13,169 nt of DNA from JBDRGD01 sp043818095. Its GTDB lineage: Bacteria; Chloroflexota; Dehalococcoidia; Dehalococcoidales; RBG-16-60-22. The position numbers and the translations under genes were made by a program. A model generated the notes under the pieces. It saw only the letters and a program-made list of their open reading frames with translations. It was not told where the DNA came from and ran no database searches. Numbering within the stretch: position 1 is the stretch's first letter; each line of letters opens with the position of its first letter. Of the stretch, positions 1 through 5,411 are shown piece after piece. The stretch lies in contig JBDRGD010000016.1 of NCBI GenBank assembly GCA_043818095.1, positions 1-13,169 on the forward strand, written 5' to 3'.

Positions 1-624
1 ATACTCTACATCTTTGTCCTTCAGATATTCCCTGGTCATATTGTGGGCATCCAGCATATGTATCATATCCTCAAAAAGAGGTATGACATTAATCCTTTCT
101 GGCTTGAATTCCCCGATCCATTCGGCTATGGTGATATCTCCCTCTTTGAATGGTTTGTTCTTCTTGCCCACCACGAAGTCGCTGTAATACCGGTAAACCC
201 GGTCCAGACACTTTGGAGAAGCGGTCATGGGTAAGATGACTTCGAATATCGGCGGGGTATCGTCTCCGTAGAATAATTTGGCGGCATCGAATGACCTGGG
301 TATACTTTCCAGAGTTTCCAGTAATATCTTTGCCTCTGCCTTTTCTACGGTTGGATTAGGAACCCGCAAGGTTATGAACAGGTCTCTCCCCAGTAATCTT
401 TCCTTGAAAAAGGATTCGTGTTTGGTCAATAGCTTCTTGACCACAAAAGTATCCACTTCTTTGCCTTCGCAGTCCCACATCTGCTCATCACACCCTAGAT
501 GAGAGAAAGCATAATAGGCTTCCTGAACCTCATCTTCACCGCCGAGCTCGGTGTCTTCAGCGAAGAACGGCGAATTCACATTGTCAGGATGCTGCGTGCT
601 CATGCATTTTGGTATTTTGGTCAC
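1..624 (-). CDS. ppcA: Archaeal-type phosphoenolpyruvate carboxylase, 5' part (cut by window edge)
   Basis: Archaeal-type PEP carboxylase adds bicarbonate to phosphoenolpyruvate to give oxaloacetate, an anaplerotic reaction in the cytoplasm. The minus-strand frame is open for 208 codons from a GTG start at 624 to the left edge. It begins MTKIPKCMSTQHPDNVNSPF and continues with DTELGGEDEVQEAYYAFSHL, GCDEQMWDCEGKEVDTFVVK and, further on, LFITLRVPNPTVEKAEAKIL. These N-terminal segments match my memory of the short (~500-residue) archaeal family (PF14010), not the ~900-residue bacterial/plant PEPC. The start is set by AGGAGG at 632-637, seven bases upstream. About 300 residues, including most of the catalytic part, lie outside the window. 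The gene is divergent from a winged-helix regulator and shares a palindromic promoter region with it. The family is scattered in bacteria (Clostridium perfringens, Leuconostoc and Oenococcus are known cases), so transfer is plausible. Family call is strong; function of this copy is inferred. Confidence 0.9.
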   Translation of the reverse strand, partial: MTKIPKCMSTQHPDNVNSPFFAEDTELGGEDEVQEAYYAFSHLGCDEQMWDCEGKEVDTFVVKKLLTKHESFFKERLLGRDLFITLRVPNPTVEKAEAKILLETLESIPRSFDAAKLFYGDDTPPIFEVILPMTASPKCLDRVYRYYSDFVVGKKNKPFKEGDITIAEWIGEFKPERINVIPLFEDMIHMLDAHNMTREYLKDKDVEY

Positions 625-669
625 CGAAATCCCTCCTGATCAAACGTCGGTCCAGCTTAAAATTGTCTG

Positions 670-698
670 TTGACAAAACTGCTGTATGATGATAATAT
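670..698 (+). promoter_or_regulatory. Predicted promoter for the winged-helix regulator cluster
   Basis: A perfect TTGACA (670-675) is followed after 17 bases by TAATAT (693-698), a 4/6 match to the -10 consensus. Transcription would start near 705, inside the nested palindrome, and give a leader of about 75 bases before the TTG start at 782. Confidence 0.4.
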
Positions 699-729
699 AC
701 GAATTATAATACACGTATTGCATATCGTA
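698..729. promoter_or_regulatory. Nested palindrome between divergent genes, candidate operator
   Basis: Two inverted-repeat pairs share one centre (713/714): outer arms TACGA (698-702) and TCGTA (725-729), inner arms AATAC (708-712) and GTATT (715-719). About 11 of 16 base pairs are symmetric. The palindrome covers most of the predicted minus-strand core promoter of the PEP carboxylase gene and reaches the -10 of the predicted plus-strand promoter, so a dimeric protein bound here could control both. The winged-helix protein encoded next door is an obvious candidate, but binding is an inference. Confidence 0.45.
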
Positions 730-731
730 AA
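703..731 (-). promoter_or_regulatory. Predicted promoter for the PEP carboxylase gene
   Basis: On the minus strand a TTTACG -35 (726-731) and a perfect TATAAT -10 (703-708) are separated by 17 bases. This predicts transcription starting near 696, giving a leader of roughly 70 bases before the GTG at 624. The region is very AT-rich and other TATAAT-like hexamers are present, so the choice is tentative. Confidence 0.4.
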
Positions 732-781
732 TATTATACAGTAGCACAGGCATTGTGTCAACGAGACGGGAAGGAGACCAA

Positions 782-1117
782 TTGAAGAAGGGAGAATGGA
801 CTTTCCTAACTAATCATGGACGGGTGCTTGCTTATATTGCAATACACCCTCAAAGCACGACTCAGGAGATTGCCCAGGAGGCCGGTATCACTCTCCGGGC
901 GGTGCAAAAGATAATCGCTGAGCTGGAGGCAGGCGGATATCTAGCCCGACATAAGGAGGGGCGACGCAATCGATACGCGGTTCATCCCGAGATGCCGATG
1001 CGGCACCGGCTGGAGCGGGAACACGCTGTAGGCGACATACTTATGGCACTGGGATATCACGCGCAAAAGGAGCAGCTAATCAGCAAGAGGCTGGAGAAGA
1101 CCACTAGCGTAGCTTGA
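782..1117 (+). CDS. Winged helix-turn-helix transcriptional regulator (MarR/ArsR-like)
   Basis: A 111-residue DNA-binding protein. The segment STTQEIAQEAGITLRAVQKI followed by IAELEAGGYLARHKEGRRNR is a textbook winged helix: helix-turn-helix with the recognition helix at LRAVQKIIAEL, then a basic wing at KEGRRNRYAV. The N-terminal KGEWTFLTNHGRVLAYIA and C-terminal PMRHRLEREHAVGDILMALG resemble a common family of small winged-helix regulators in Actinobacteria and Dehalococcoidia (memory, not a search). I chose TTG at 782 because AAGGAG (771-776) lies five bases upstream. A GTG at 755 would add nine residues but has no ribosome binding site. The gene is divergent from the PEP carboxylase gene and heads a cluster with CBS, Lrp-like and zincin genes. 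No effector domain is present. It may bind the palindrome at 698-729 (inference). Confidence 0.8.
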   Translation: MKKGEWTFLTNHGRVLAYIAIHPQSTTQEIAQEAGITLRAVQKIIAELEAGGYLARHKEGRRNRYAVHPEMPMRHRLEREHAVGDILMALGYHAQKEQLISKRLEKTTSVA

Positions 1118-1139
1118 GCTAACCTTGCGGGAAGGAAAA

Positions 1140-1586
1140 ATGACAACGGTCAAAGGAGTCATGATGACTGAGGTTACCTCAGTGACACTCTCCACCTCAG
1201 CTATTGAGGTAGCCCAGTGGATGAAGACATCCGGGTCAAGCATGATTCCTGTCTGTGAGAACGGGAAGTTGCGTGGAATCAGCACTGAAAGAGATATCGC
1301 AGTCAATGTCGTGTCAACATCACGGAATCCAGGTACAACATCTGCAAGCTCTGTGATGAGCAAAGACTGTCCTACCGTCTCTCCCAGTGAGGATATATGG
1401 CACGCCATCAATGTAATGGCGGATAGAGACATCAAGGTGATGCCAGTAGTGCAGGACAGTAAGCTAGTAGGACTACTTAGCCTGGATGACCTGACACGGA
1501 AAAGCCCGGCACTTGCGGCCATGGTTTTTTCCAGAAGTGTCAAGCCTCCGGCATCTAACTCAAGAGTCCATGTGAGGAGAAGGTGA
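1140..1586 (+). CDS. Two-CBS-domain protein
   Basis: A 148-residue protein made almost wholly of a tandem CBS pair (Bateman module). The first repeat runs about residues 4-60 (VKGVMMTEVTSVTLSTSAIE, then SSMIPVCENGKLRGISTERD), the second about 67-125 (VMSKDCPTVSPSEDIWHAIN, then IKVMPVVQDSKLVGLLSLDD). Such modules bind adenosine ligands (AMP, ATP, SAM) or related nucleotides and usually act as energy sensors. With no catalytic domain attached, this copy may act by protein contact. I chose ATG 1140 over TTG 1125 because AAGGA (1132-1136) fits it. The C-terminal ~20 residues (SVKPPASNSRVHVRRR) are basic and probably disordered. It lies 22 bases downstream of the winged-helix gene and six bases upstream of the Lrp-like gene, so co-transcription is likely. 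The specific ligand cannot be read from the sequence. Confidence 0.88.
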   Translation: MTTVKGVMMTEVTSVTLSTSAIEVAQWMKTSGSSMIPVCENGKLRGISTERDIAVNVVSTSRNPGTTSASSVMSKDCPTVSPSEDIWHAINVMADRDIKVMPVVQDSKLVGLLSLDDLTRKSPALAAMVFSRSVKPPASNSRVHVRRR

Positions 1587-1592
1587 TGCTCG

Positions 1593-1901
1593 GTGAATGC
1601 TAGGGTATATGTTCTTCTTAGTGTAAAGGAGGGTAAGGCTGAACAGGCAATTCAGACCCTGCGGAGCAAGGCTGGCGTGCAGTTGCTAGACGTGCTAGAG
1701 GGTCCACCTGATGTAATCATGATGATTCAGGCACGCGGGAGGCAACGGCTGGCAGAGCTGACTATCGAGGCTCTTGCGTCAGTAGAAGACGTCACCGAGG
1801 ACATGCAATTGCTACCAACACTTCAGGGATGTAGCACATTAGTACTGACAAAGAGCCTTCGTACTAAGAGAATCGACCAAAGAAGGGTTACGCAGTCATG
1901 A
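1593..1901 (+). CDS. Stand-alone Lrp/AsnC-type ligand-binding (RAM) domain protein
   Basis: A 102-residue protein whose first ~78 residues (ARVYVLLSVKEGKAEQAIQT, LDVLEGPPDVIMMIQARGRQ, ASVEDVTEDMQLLP) follow the beta-alpha-beta-beta-alpha-beta pattern of the effector-binding domain of Lrp/AsnC regulators, with the typical 'G-P-D-hydrophobic' turn. There is no helix-turn-helix, so it cannot bind DNA alone. Free-standing RAM proteins form ring-shaped oligomers that bind amino acids or small ligands, and some modulate full-length Lrp partners. The last ~25 residues are basic and not part of the fold. GTG 1593 is preceded by AAGGTGA (1580-1586), which also carries the stop of the CBS gene. Its own TGA overlaps the ATG of the zincin gene (ATGA, 1898-1901), so the two are probably translationally coupled. 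Ligand unknown. Confidence 0.78.
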   Translation: MNARVYVLLSVKEGKAEQAIQTLRSKAGVQLLDVLEGPPDVIMMIQARGRQRLAELTIEALASVEDVTEDMQLLPTLQGCSTLVLTKSLRTKRIDQRRVTQS

Positions 1902-2338
1902 CAAGAAAAGGTAGCTTATCTCATCGCAGGTTTGAACGCCTGATAAAGAGAGCAATGGCAGCCATACCGGAGGAGTTTCAACGCTTCCTGGAGAACGTGG
2001 TTGTGGTGATAGAGGATGAACCCCCGGATGATATGTCTGACACTATGGGGCTGTATGAGGGGGTACCACTTATAGAACGCTCGCAGGATAGTATCGGCCT
2101 GCCCGATAGCATCACTCTTTTCAAGGGACCGATTGAGCGCGCTTGCCACAATCATGACGAGATTGAGGCTGAGGTACGCCTCACCGTACTCCACGAGATA
2201 GGGCATTTTTTCGGTCTAGAGGAATCACAATTGGAACAGTTAGAACTGAAAAAAGAACTCCGATCTTATAAAGACCAGCAGATAACGGGGGCAAACCACC
2301 AAATCAGGGGCCAGACTGGCGATATCAAAAAAAGTTGA
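1898..2338 (+). CDS. Minimal zincin metallopeptidase-family protein (PF06262/DUF1025-like)
   Basis: A 146-residue protein with the zinc-binding signature HExxHxxGxxE in TVLHEIGHFFGLEESQLEQL: His99, Glu100, His103 and Glu109. The N-terminal part (FERLIKRAMAAIPEEFQRFL, then NVVVVIEDEPPDDM) and the central GLYEGVPLIERS and PDSITLFKGPIERAC match the small bacterial 'metallopeptidase family protein' group known from a few minimal-zincin structures. All expected zinc ligands and the catalytic glutamate are present, so it could be an active peptidase, but substrates for this family are not established. There is no signal peptide or membrane segment, so it should be cytoplasmic. It starts within the last four bases of the Lrp-like gene. 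The tail after the motif (~35 residues, polar and lysine-rich) is longer than I expect for the family. Confidence 0.85.
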   Translation: MTRKGSLSHRRFERLIKRAMAAIPEEFQRFLENVVVVIEDEPPDDMSDTMGLYEGVPLIERSQDSIGLPDSITLFKGPIERACHNHDEIEAEVRLTVLHEIGHFFGLEESQLEQLELKKELRSYKDQQITGANHQIRGQTGDIKKS

Positions 2339-2423
2339 AATAATGACCTGATGATAGTACTATTGTTAATCTTGGGTGCCGATAATCCGCGATAACTTAA
2401 GAATTGATAGGAGGAGAAAGAAC

Positions 2424-2906
2424 ATGTTCGATAAAGGGAAAATCAATATCGCACTACAGAAAACCGGCTACGCACCTGGAGATACCATCTCCGGTAATGT
2501 CGCCCTGACATTAAAGAAACCCGTGAAAGCGAGGGAAGTGAGCATATCCCTGATCGGGGAGCAAAAGACCACACAGAGAAAAGGCATGACGGGCAACCAG
2601 GGGATGTCAACAACATCACAGCGCATCCGTATTTATGACTTCAAGCAGCAGCTGGATATCGAAAAGGAATACAGCCAGGGGCAGGAATACCGCTTCGAGA
2701 TAAAGATACCGGCGGATATCCTGAGCGCGAAGCCAGGTGTACCAGAGTTGGGAGGCAAGCTGGGGCAGGGGCTTAAGGTCGCTCAGGCAGCGGCGGCGAT
2801 AACGGGCGCAATTCCGCTTCAACAAACCAAGTGGTATCTGATGGCTAAACTGGATATTCCGGGGGGAATGGATATCAAGAAGAAGGCTGATGTGACAATC
2901 GGATAA
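2424..2906 (+). CDS. Arrestin-fold / Spo0M-like protein
   Basis: A 160-residue all-beta protein. INIALQKTGYAPGDTISGNV is the typical opening of an arrestin N-terminal domain (PF00339) or a Spo0M/SpoOM-like sandwich. It is followed by alternating hydrophobic strands such as REVSISLIGEQK, SQGQEYRFEIKIPADIL and TKWYLMAKLDIPGGMDIKKK. The closing 'WYLMAKLDIPGGMDIKKKADVTI' pattern matches the last strands of one arrestin-like lobe. The start at ATG 2424 is fixed by AGGAGGAG (2409-2416), seven bases upstream. An upstream in-frame start at 2376 lacks a site. Roughly residues 103-130 (PGVPELGGKLGQGLKVAQAA onward) form a glycine/alanine-rich insertion that breaks the strand pattern. A second lobe is absent, so it may be a single-lobe form or be C-terminally shortened. 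It has its own ribosome binding site and 85 bases separate it from the zincin gene. Role unknown; proteins of this fold are usually scaffolds. Confidence 0.65.
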   Translation: MFDKGKINIALQKTGYAPGDTISGNVALTLKKPVKAREVSISLIGEQKTTQRKGMTGNQGMSTTSQRIRIYDFKQQLDIEKEYSQGQEYRFEIKIPADILSAKPGVPELGGKLGQGLKVAQAAAAITGAIPLQQTKWYLMAKLDIPGGMDIKKKADVTIG

Positions 2907-3050
2907 GCCGAGCTTCAATATTGGTATGGAGCGGGAAACAGTAAATCGTGGGGTGATAATAAAAGTGCTACCATCTAGAGAAATCGCAGATCTGAGTACC
3001 ACATCGCATATCTCGGCTACCTTGATTAACTCGTTTATTAGAGCCCTGCC

Positions 3051-3290
3051 TTAACTCATTCGAGTAGCAGTTGACCTGAACGGTATCCGTCCAAGGCGGA
3101 AAGTTCGGGTCCCTGCCGTGAGCAAGTTCGAAACTTCCCTGCGACCCATCTTCAGCTTAAAATCGACTTCCTCAATACTCCAGCCCAGGTCGAAAAGGCG
3201 AAATATCTTTAGCTCGCGCTTCAGTTTTTCGTGCTGTGCTTGCTTTTCCCTGGCCATCATATCGACCACCAGCTGCTTTTCCGTTTGCAC
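3051..3290 (-). CDS. Small hypothetical protein with coiled coil and HTH-like segment, possibly a gene fragment
   Basis: A 79-codon minus-strand frame starting at GTG 3290. The frame stays open upstream to about 3329 and there reads QLQVKLEQLRETVQTEKQ, so the coding signal extends past the GTG without a better start. The helical, charged N-terminal half looks like a coiled coil. It runs into FRLFDLGWSIEEVDFKLKMG and RREVSNLL, which resembles a helix-turn-helix. The last ~20 residues look unlike the rest and may be read-through beyond the original end. No clear ribosome binding site precedes GTG 3290. I do not recognise a family. Its position beside an integrase fragment suggests debris of a mobile element, possibly a broken accessory gene. 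The predicted amino-acid pattern is too ordered for random sequence, but whether it is expressed is open. Confidence 0.35.
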   Translation of the reverse strand: MQTEKQLVVDMMAREKQAQHEKLKRELKIFRLFDLGWSIEEVDFKLKMGRREVSNLLTAGTRTFRLGRIPFRSTATRMS

Positions 3291-3301
3291 AGTTTCTCTA
3301 A

Positions 3302-3571
3302 GCTGCTCCAGCTTTACCTGTAGCTGGCATTAAGATAATACGCTTTCATGATGCGCGGCACAGCCATGCTTCCCTTCTACTAAGACAAGGTGCACACCCT
3401 CGTGTCGTGCAGGAGCGGCTCGGTCATTCGACCATTGCGACCACGCTAGATGTTTATTCGCATGTTACACCAGGTCTTCAAGAAGCCGTCGCTGTCCGCT
3501 TTGACGAGGCTATGTCAAGCAATTATAATAACCATAGCGATTCGGACAGCAACTTAGTAGCAAATTCGTAG
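3302..3571 (+). pseudogene. Phage-type tyrosine integrase, C-terminal remnant
   Basis: The plus frame from 3302 to the TAG at 3571 reads ...IKIIRFHDARHSHASLLLRQ, then GAHPRVVQERLGHSTIATTL and DVYSHVTPGLQEAVAVRFDE. This is the C-terminal catalytic part of a phage or genomic-island tyrosine recombinase: box II HxxR (His at 3347, Arg at 3356), the GHxx histidine and the nucleophilic Tyr in DVYSHVT are all present. The N-terminal SAM-like domain, the first catalytic arginine and the lysine are missing, no start codon or ribosome binding site precedes it, and a stop closes the frame at 3299-3301. It is therefore a 5'-truncated remnant. It ends 68 bases before a serine tRNA gene. This is unlike the intact XerC/D-type gene at 7503, whose sequence is clearly different. 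Confidence 0.85.
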
Positions 3572-3639
3572 CAATAGGCAGTTATGTCAAGCATAAGAGT
3601 ATCATTAGAACTATTGTTTTAGCTTCATTATCGGCATTT

Positions 3640-3729
3640 GGAGAGGTGTCCGAGAGGCTTATGGTGCCGCTCTCGAAAAGCGGTCTCCGCTTTTGCGGAG
3701 CGTGGGTTCGAATCCCACCCTCTCCGCCA
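3640..3729 (+). tRNA. tRNA-Ser (anticodon CGA)
   Basis: The acceptor stem GGAGAGG (3640-3646) pairs perfectly with CCTCTCC (3719-3725), followed by discriminator G and encoded CCA. The anticodon stem CCGCT/AGCGG encloses the loop CTCGAAA with anticodon CGA, reading UCG. A long variable arm (CTCCGC/GCGGAG pairing) marks it as a serine-type class II tRNA. The T arm is GTGGG-TTCGAAT-CCCAC. Confidence 0.97.
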
Positions 3730-3755
3730 TCATTTCTTATACCGCCGTTTTGGTA

Positions 3756-3761
3756 TATAAT
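3756..3761 (+). promoter_or_regulatory. Candidate -10 element for the second tRNA-Ser gene
   Basis: A perfect TATAAT lies 20 bases before the mature tRNA 5' end and is followed by a GC-rich stretch (GGCGCAGCCCCG), as is typical of stringently controlled stable-RNA promoters. No good -35 hexamer is visible at 16-18 bases upstream, so the second tRNA may also be read through from the first. Confidence 0.35.
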
Positions 3762-3781
3762 AGAGTTCGGCGCAGCCCCGC

Positions 3782-3871
<90 letters not shown>

Positions 3872-3873
3872 CG

Positions 3874-4164
3874 TTATTTACCCTTCCGCAGTCGCTCCAT
3901 CTCTTTCTCAATCTCCCTTTTCTCCCATCCTGTCTCCCTATTGAAGACAAAGACACCCAGAAAATGGAAGATTATGCCGATGCCCCAACCCCCCATCGGC
4001 CAGAGGAACCAGAGGTAACCCCCGCCAGAGCCGAAGGCCCAGATTAAAACCAGCACCACGTTCACCACGACGTAAATTACCAGATGCGAGTAAAAGCCCT
4101 TTTTCTCCTCCACCCGCTTCTTCGCCTTTTCATACAGTTCTTTCTCGGATATTTCGTTTGTCAT
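3874..4164 (-). CDS. 2TM-domain small membrane protein
   Basis: A 96-residue protein of the '2TM domain' type (PF13239-like). An N-terminal charged helix (NEISEKELYEKAKKRVEEKK) leads into two membrane helices, about residues 25-44 (YSHLVIYVVVNVVLVLIWAF) and 58-74 (GGWGIGIIFHFLGVFVF), joined by a Gly/Trp-rich turn. A short charged tail (EKREIEKEMERLRKGK) follows. The KGFYSHLVIYVVVN and GWGIGIIFHFLGVF segments are hallmarks of the family, which in other proteins is often attached to histidine kinases or regulators; here it stands alone. The start at ATG 4164 has AGGAGG (4171-4176) six bases upstream. A longer frame from 4215 has no such support. The stop codon lies two bases from the 3' end of tRNA-Ser(GGA), in convergent orientation. 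Function unknown. Confidence 0.85.
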   Translation of the reverse strand: MTNEISEKELYEKAKKRVEEKKGFYSHLVIYVVVNVVLVLIWAFGSGGGYLWFLWPMGGWGIGIIFHFLGVFVFNRETGWEKREIEKEMERLRKGK

Positions 4165-4186
4165 GCCGTACCTCCTGATTAAAGAC

Positions 4187-4215
4187 ACTTTAGAGATACG
4201 CCCCGTCTTTGTCAA
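4187..4215 (-). promoter_or_regulatory. Predicted promoter of the 2TM-domain gene
   Basis: On the minus strand a perfect TTGACA (4210-4215) and TAAAGT (4187-4192, 4/6) are separated by 17 bases. Transcription would start near 4180, just before the ribosome binding site at 4171-4176, giving a short leader. Confidence 0.55.
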
Positions 4216-4245
4216 GGCGACATGCCTGAGAAATTCAGGAGCAAA

Positions 4246-4274
4246 TTGTCATTCATACCCCCCTGTGTTAGAAT
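4246..4274 (+). promoter_or_regulatory. Predicted promoter of the dprA operon
   Basis: TTGTCA (-35, 4246-4251) and TAGAAT (-10, 4269-4274) are 17 bases apart, each a 5/6 match. Transcription would start near 4281, only about eight bases before ATG 4289, so the mRNA would be nearly leaderless. That fits the lack of a ribosome binding site before this ATG and supports 4289 as the natural dprA start. Confidence 0.5.
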
Positions 4275-4288
4275 AGCCTTGCTCTGAA

Positions 4289-5411
4289 ATGGATATTCCT
4301 GAATTAAGTTACTGGGTGGGGTTTCAGTCTCGTTCCCGGCATCGGGCGGGTCCGTTTTGCCCAGCTGGAGGGCTGCTTCGGCACCCTGGCAGAGGCGTGG
4401 CAGGCGCCCCCGGCGGAGCTGCGCAAAGCCGGGCTGGACAACGTGGCCGTGAACGCCGTCAGCCAGTGGCGTCCCAAGATTGTGCCCGAGGAAGAGATGG
4501 CGAAGCTGGAGCGCAGCGGCGTCCGGGCGCTGACCTATCACGACCCGTCATACCCCGCCCGCCTCAAGGAAATTTATGATTACCCTCCCCTGCTTTACCT
4601 CCGGGGGGAACTGCTCCCGGAAGACGAGTGGTGCCTGGCAGTGGTGGGCACCCGGCGCGTCTCGGCGTACGGACGGCAGGTCACCGAGGAAATCGTGGCG
4701 GACCTGGTGCAGAACAGGATTACCATAATCAGCGGCCTGGCGAGGGGAGTAGACACCGTCGCCCACCGCGCCGCCCTGGCCGCCGGGGGCAGGAGTATTG
4801 CCGTCTTTGCCTGCGGGCTGGACCACGTCTACCCCGGTGAAAACCGGGAGCTGGCGCACGCCCTGGCGGAAAATGGGGCGCTGGTCAGCGAGTATCCCCT
4901 CGGCACGCGGCCCCGGGCGGAGTATTTTCCCCGGCGCAACCGCATCATGAGCGGCCTGAGCCTCGGCGTCCTCGTCGTCGAGTGCGGGGACAGCAGCGGC
5001 GCCCTGATTACCGCGCAGCTGGCGCTGGAGCAGAACCGTGAGGTCTTCGCCATTCCCGGCAGCATCTTCTCGCCGTCCAGCCGGGGCACCAACCACCTCA
5101 TCCAGGAAGGCGCCAAGCTGGTGCGGGACTGCACGGATATCCTGGAAGAGCTGAACCTCCAGGCGGTGGACCGCCAGATGGAGATGAAAGAAATCCTCCC
5201 CGCCTCCGACACCGAGTCGAGCCTGCTGCGGCACCTCGGCACGGAGCCGGCGCATATCGATGAAATCTGCCGCAGCAGCGGCCTGCCCACGGCCACGGTG
5301 AGCAGCACCCTGGCGATGCTGGAACTGAAGGGGATGGTCAAACAGGTGGGACCGATGAACTACGTGCTTGCCCGGGAAGCCCGGGAAGCTTATCGGGTAA
5401 AGGTGGACTAG
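4289..5411 (+). CDS. dprA: DNA processing protein DprA (Smf), with apparent frameshift near the 5' end
   Basis: DprA protects incoming single-stranded DNA and loads RecA during natural transformation. The Rossmann core is clear: LAVVGTRRVSAYGRQVTEEI, ITIISGLARGVDTVAHRAAL, ACGLDHVYPGENRELA, YFPRRNRIMSGLSLGVLVVE and SGALITAQLALEQNREVFAI followed by PGSIFSPSSRGTNHLIQEGA. A C-terminal winged helix follows (AHIDEICRSSGLPTATVSST). The N-terminal SAM/HhH-like part is encoded in two frames: ATG 4289 gives MDIPELSYWVGF, then from about 4323 the next frame continues SLVPGIGRVRFAQLEGCFGT. One extra G in the run at 4318-4321 explains this. With one base removed the protein is 373 residues, normal for the family. 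Without correction, the first start in the main frame is GTG 4443, giving a 322-residue protein lacking ~50 residues. It may be a real mutation or a sequence error. The TAG directly abuts the topA start. Confidence 0.93.

Larger units (their letters stand above)
2907..3639. other. Gene-poor stretch with degraded coding fragments
   Basis: No intact recognisable gene is visible in these ~730 bases. They contain a coiled-coil/helix-turn-helix fragment on the minus strand (3051-3329) and a 5'-truncated integrase on the plus strand (3302-3571). Between 2907 and 3050 there is only a 42-codon plus frame (2926-3054) without clear homology or ribosome binding site. Between 3572 and 3639 I see AT-rich sequence leading into the first tRNA gene, with no convincing promoter. 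Confidence 0.6.

Noticed and set aside
2926..3054. A 42-codon plus-strand frame downstream of the arrestin-like gene.
   Set aside because: No clear ribosome binding site, no recognisable homology, and it lies in a stretch of degraded sequence.
3511..3593. An 11-base direct repeat (TATGTCAAGCA at 3511-3521 and 3583-3593) around the end of the integrase remnant.
   Set aside because: Short enough to arise by chance in AT-rich debris, and the first copy is part of the integrase coding sequence. Not enough to call an att core.
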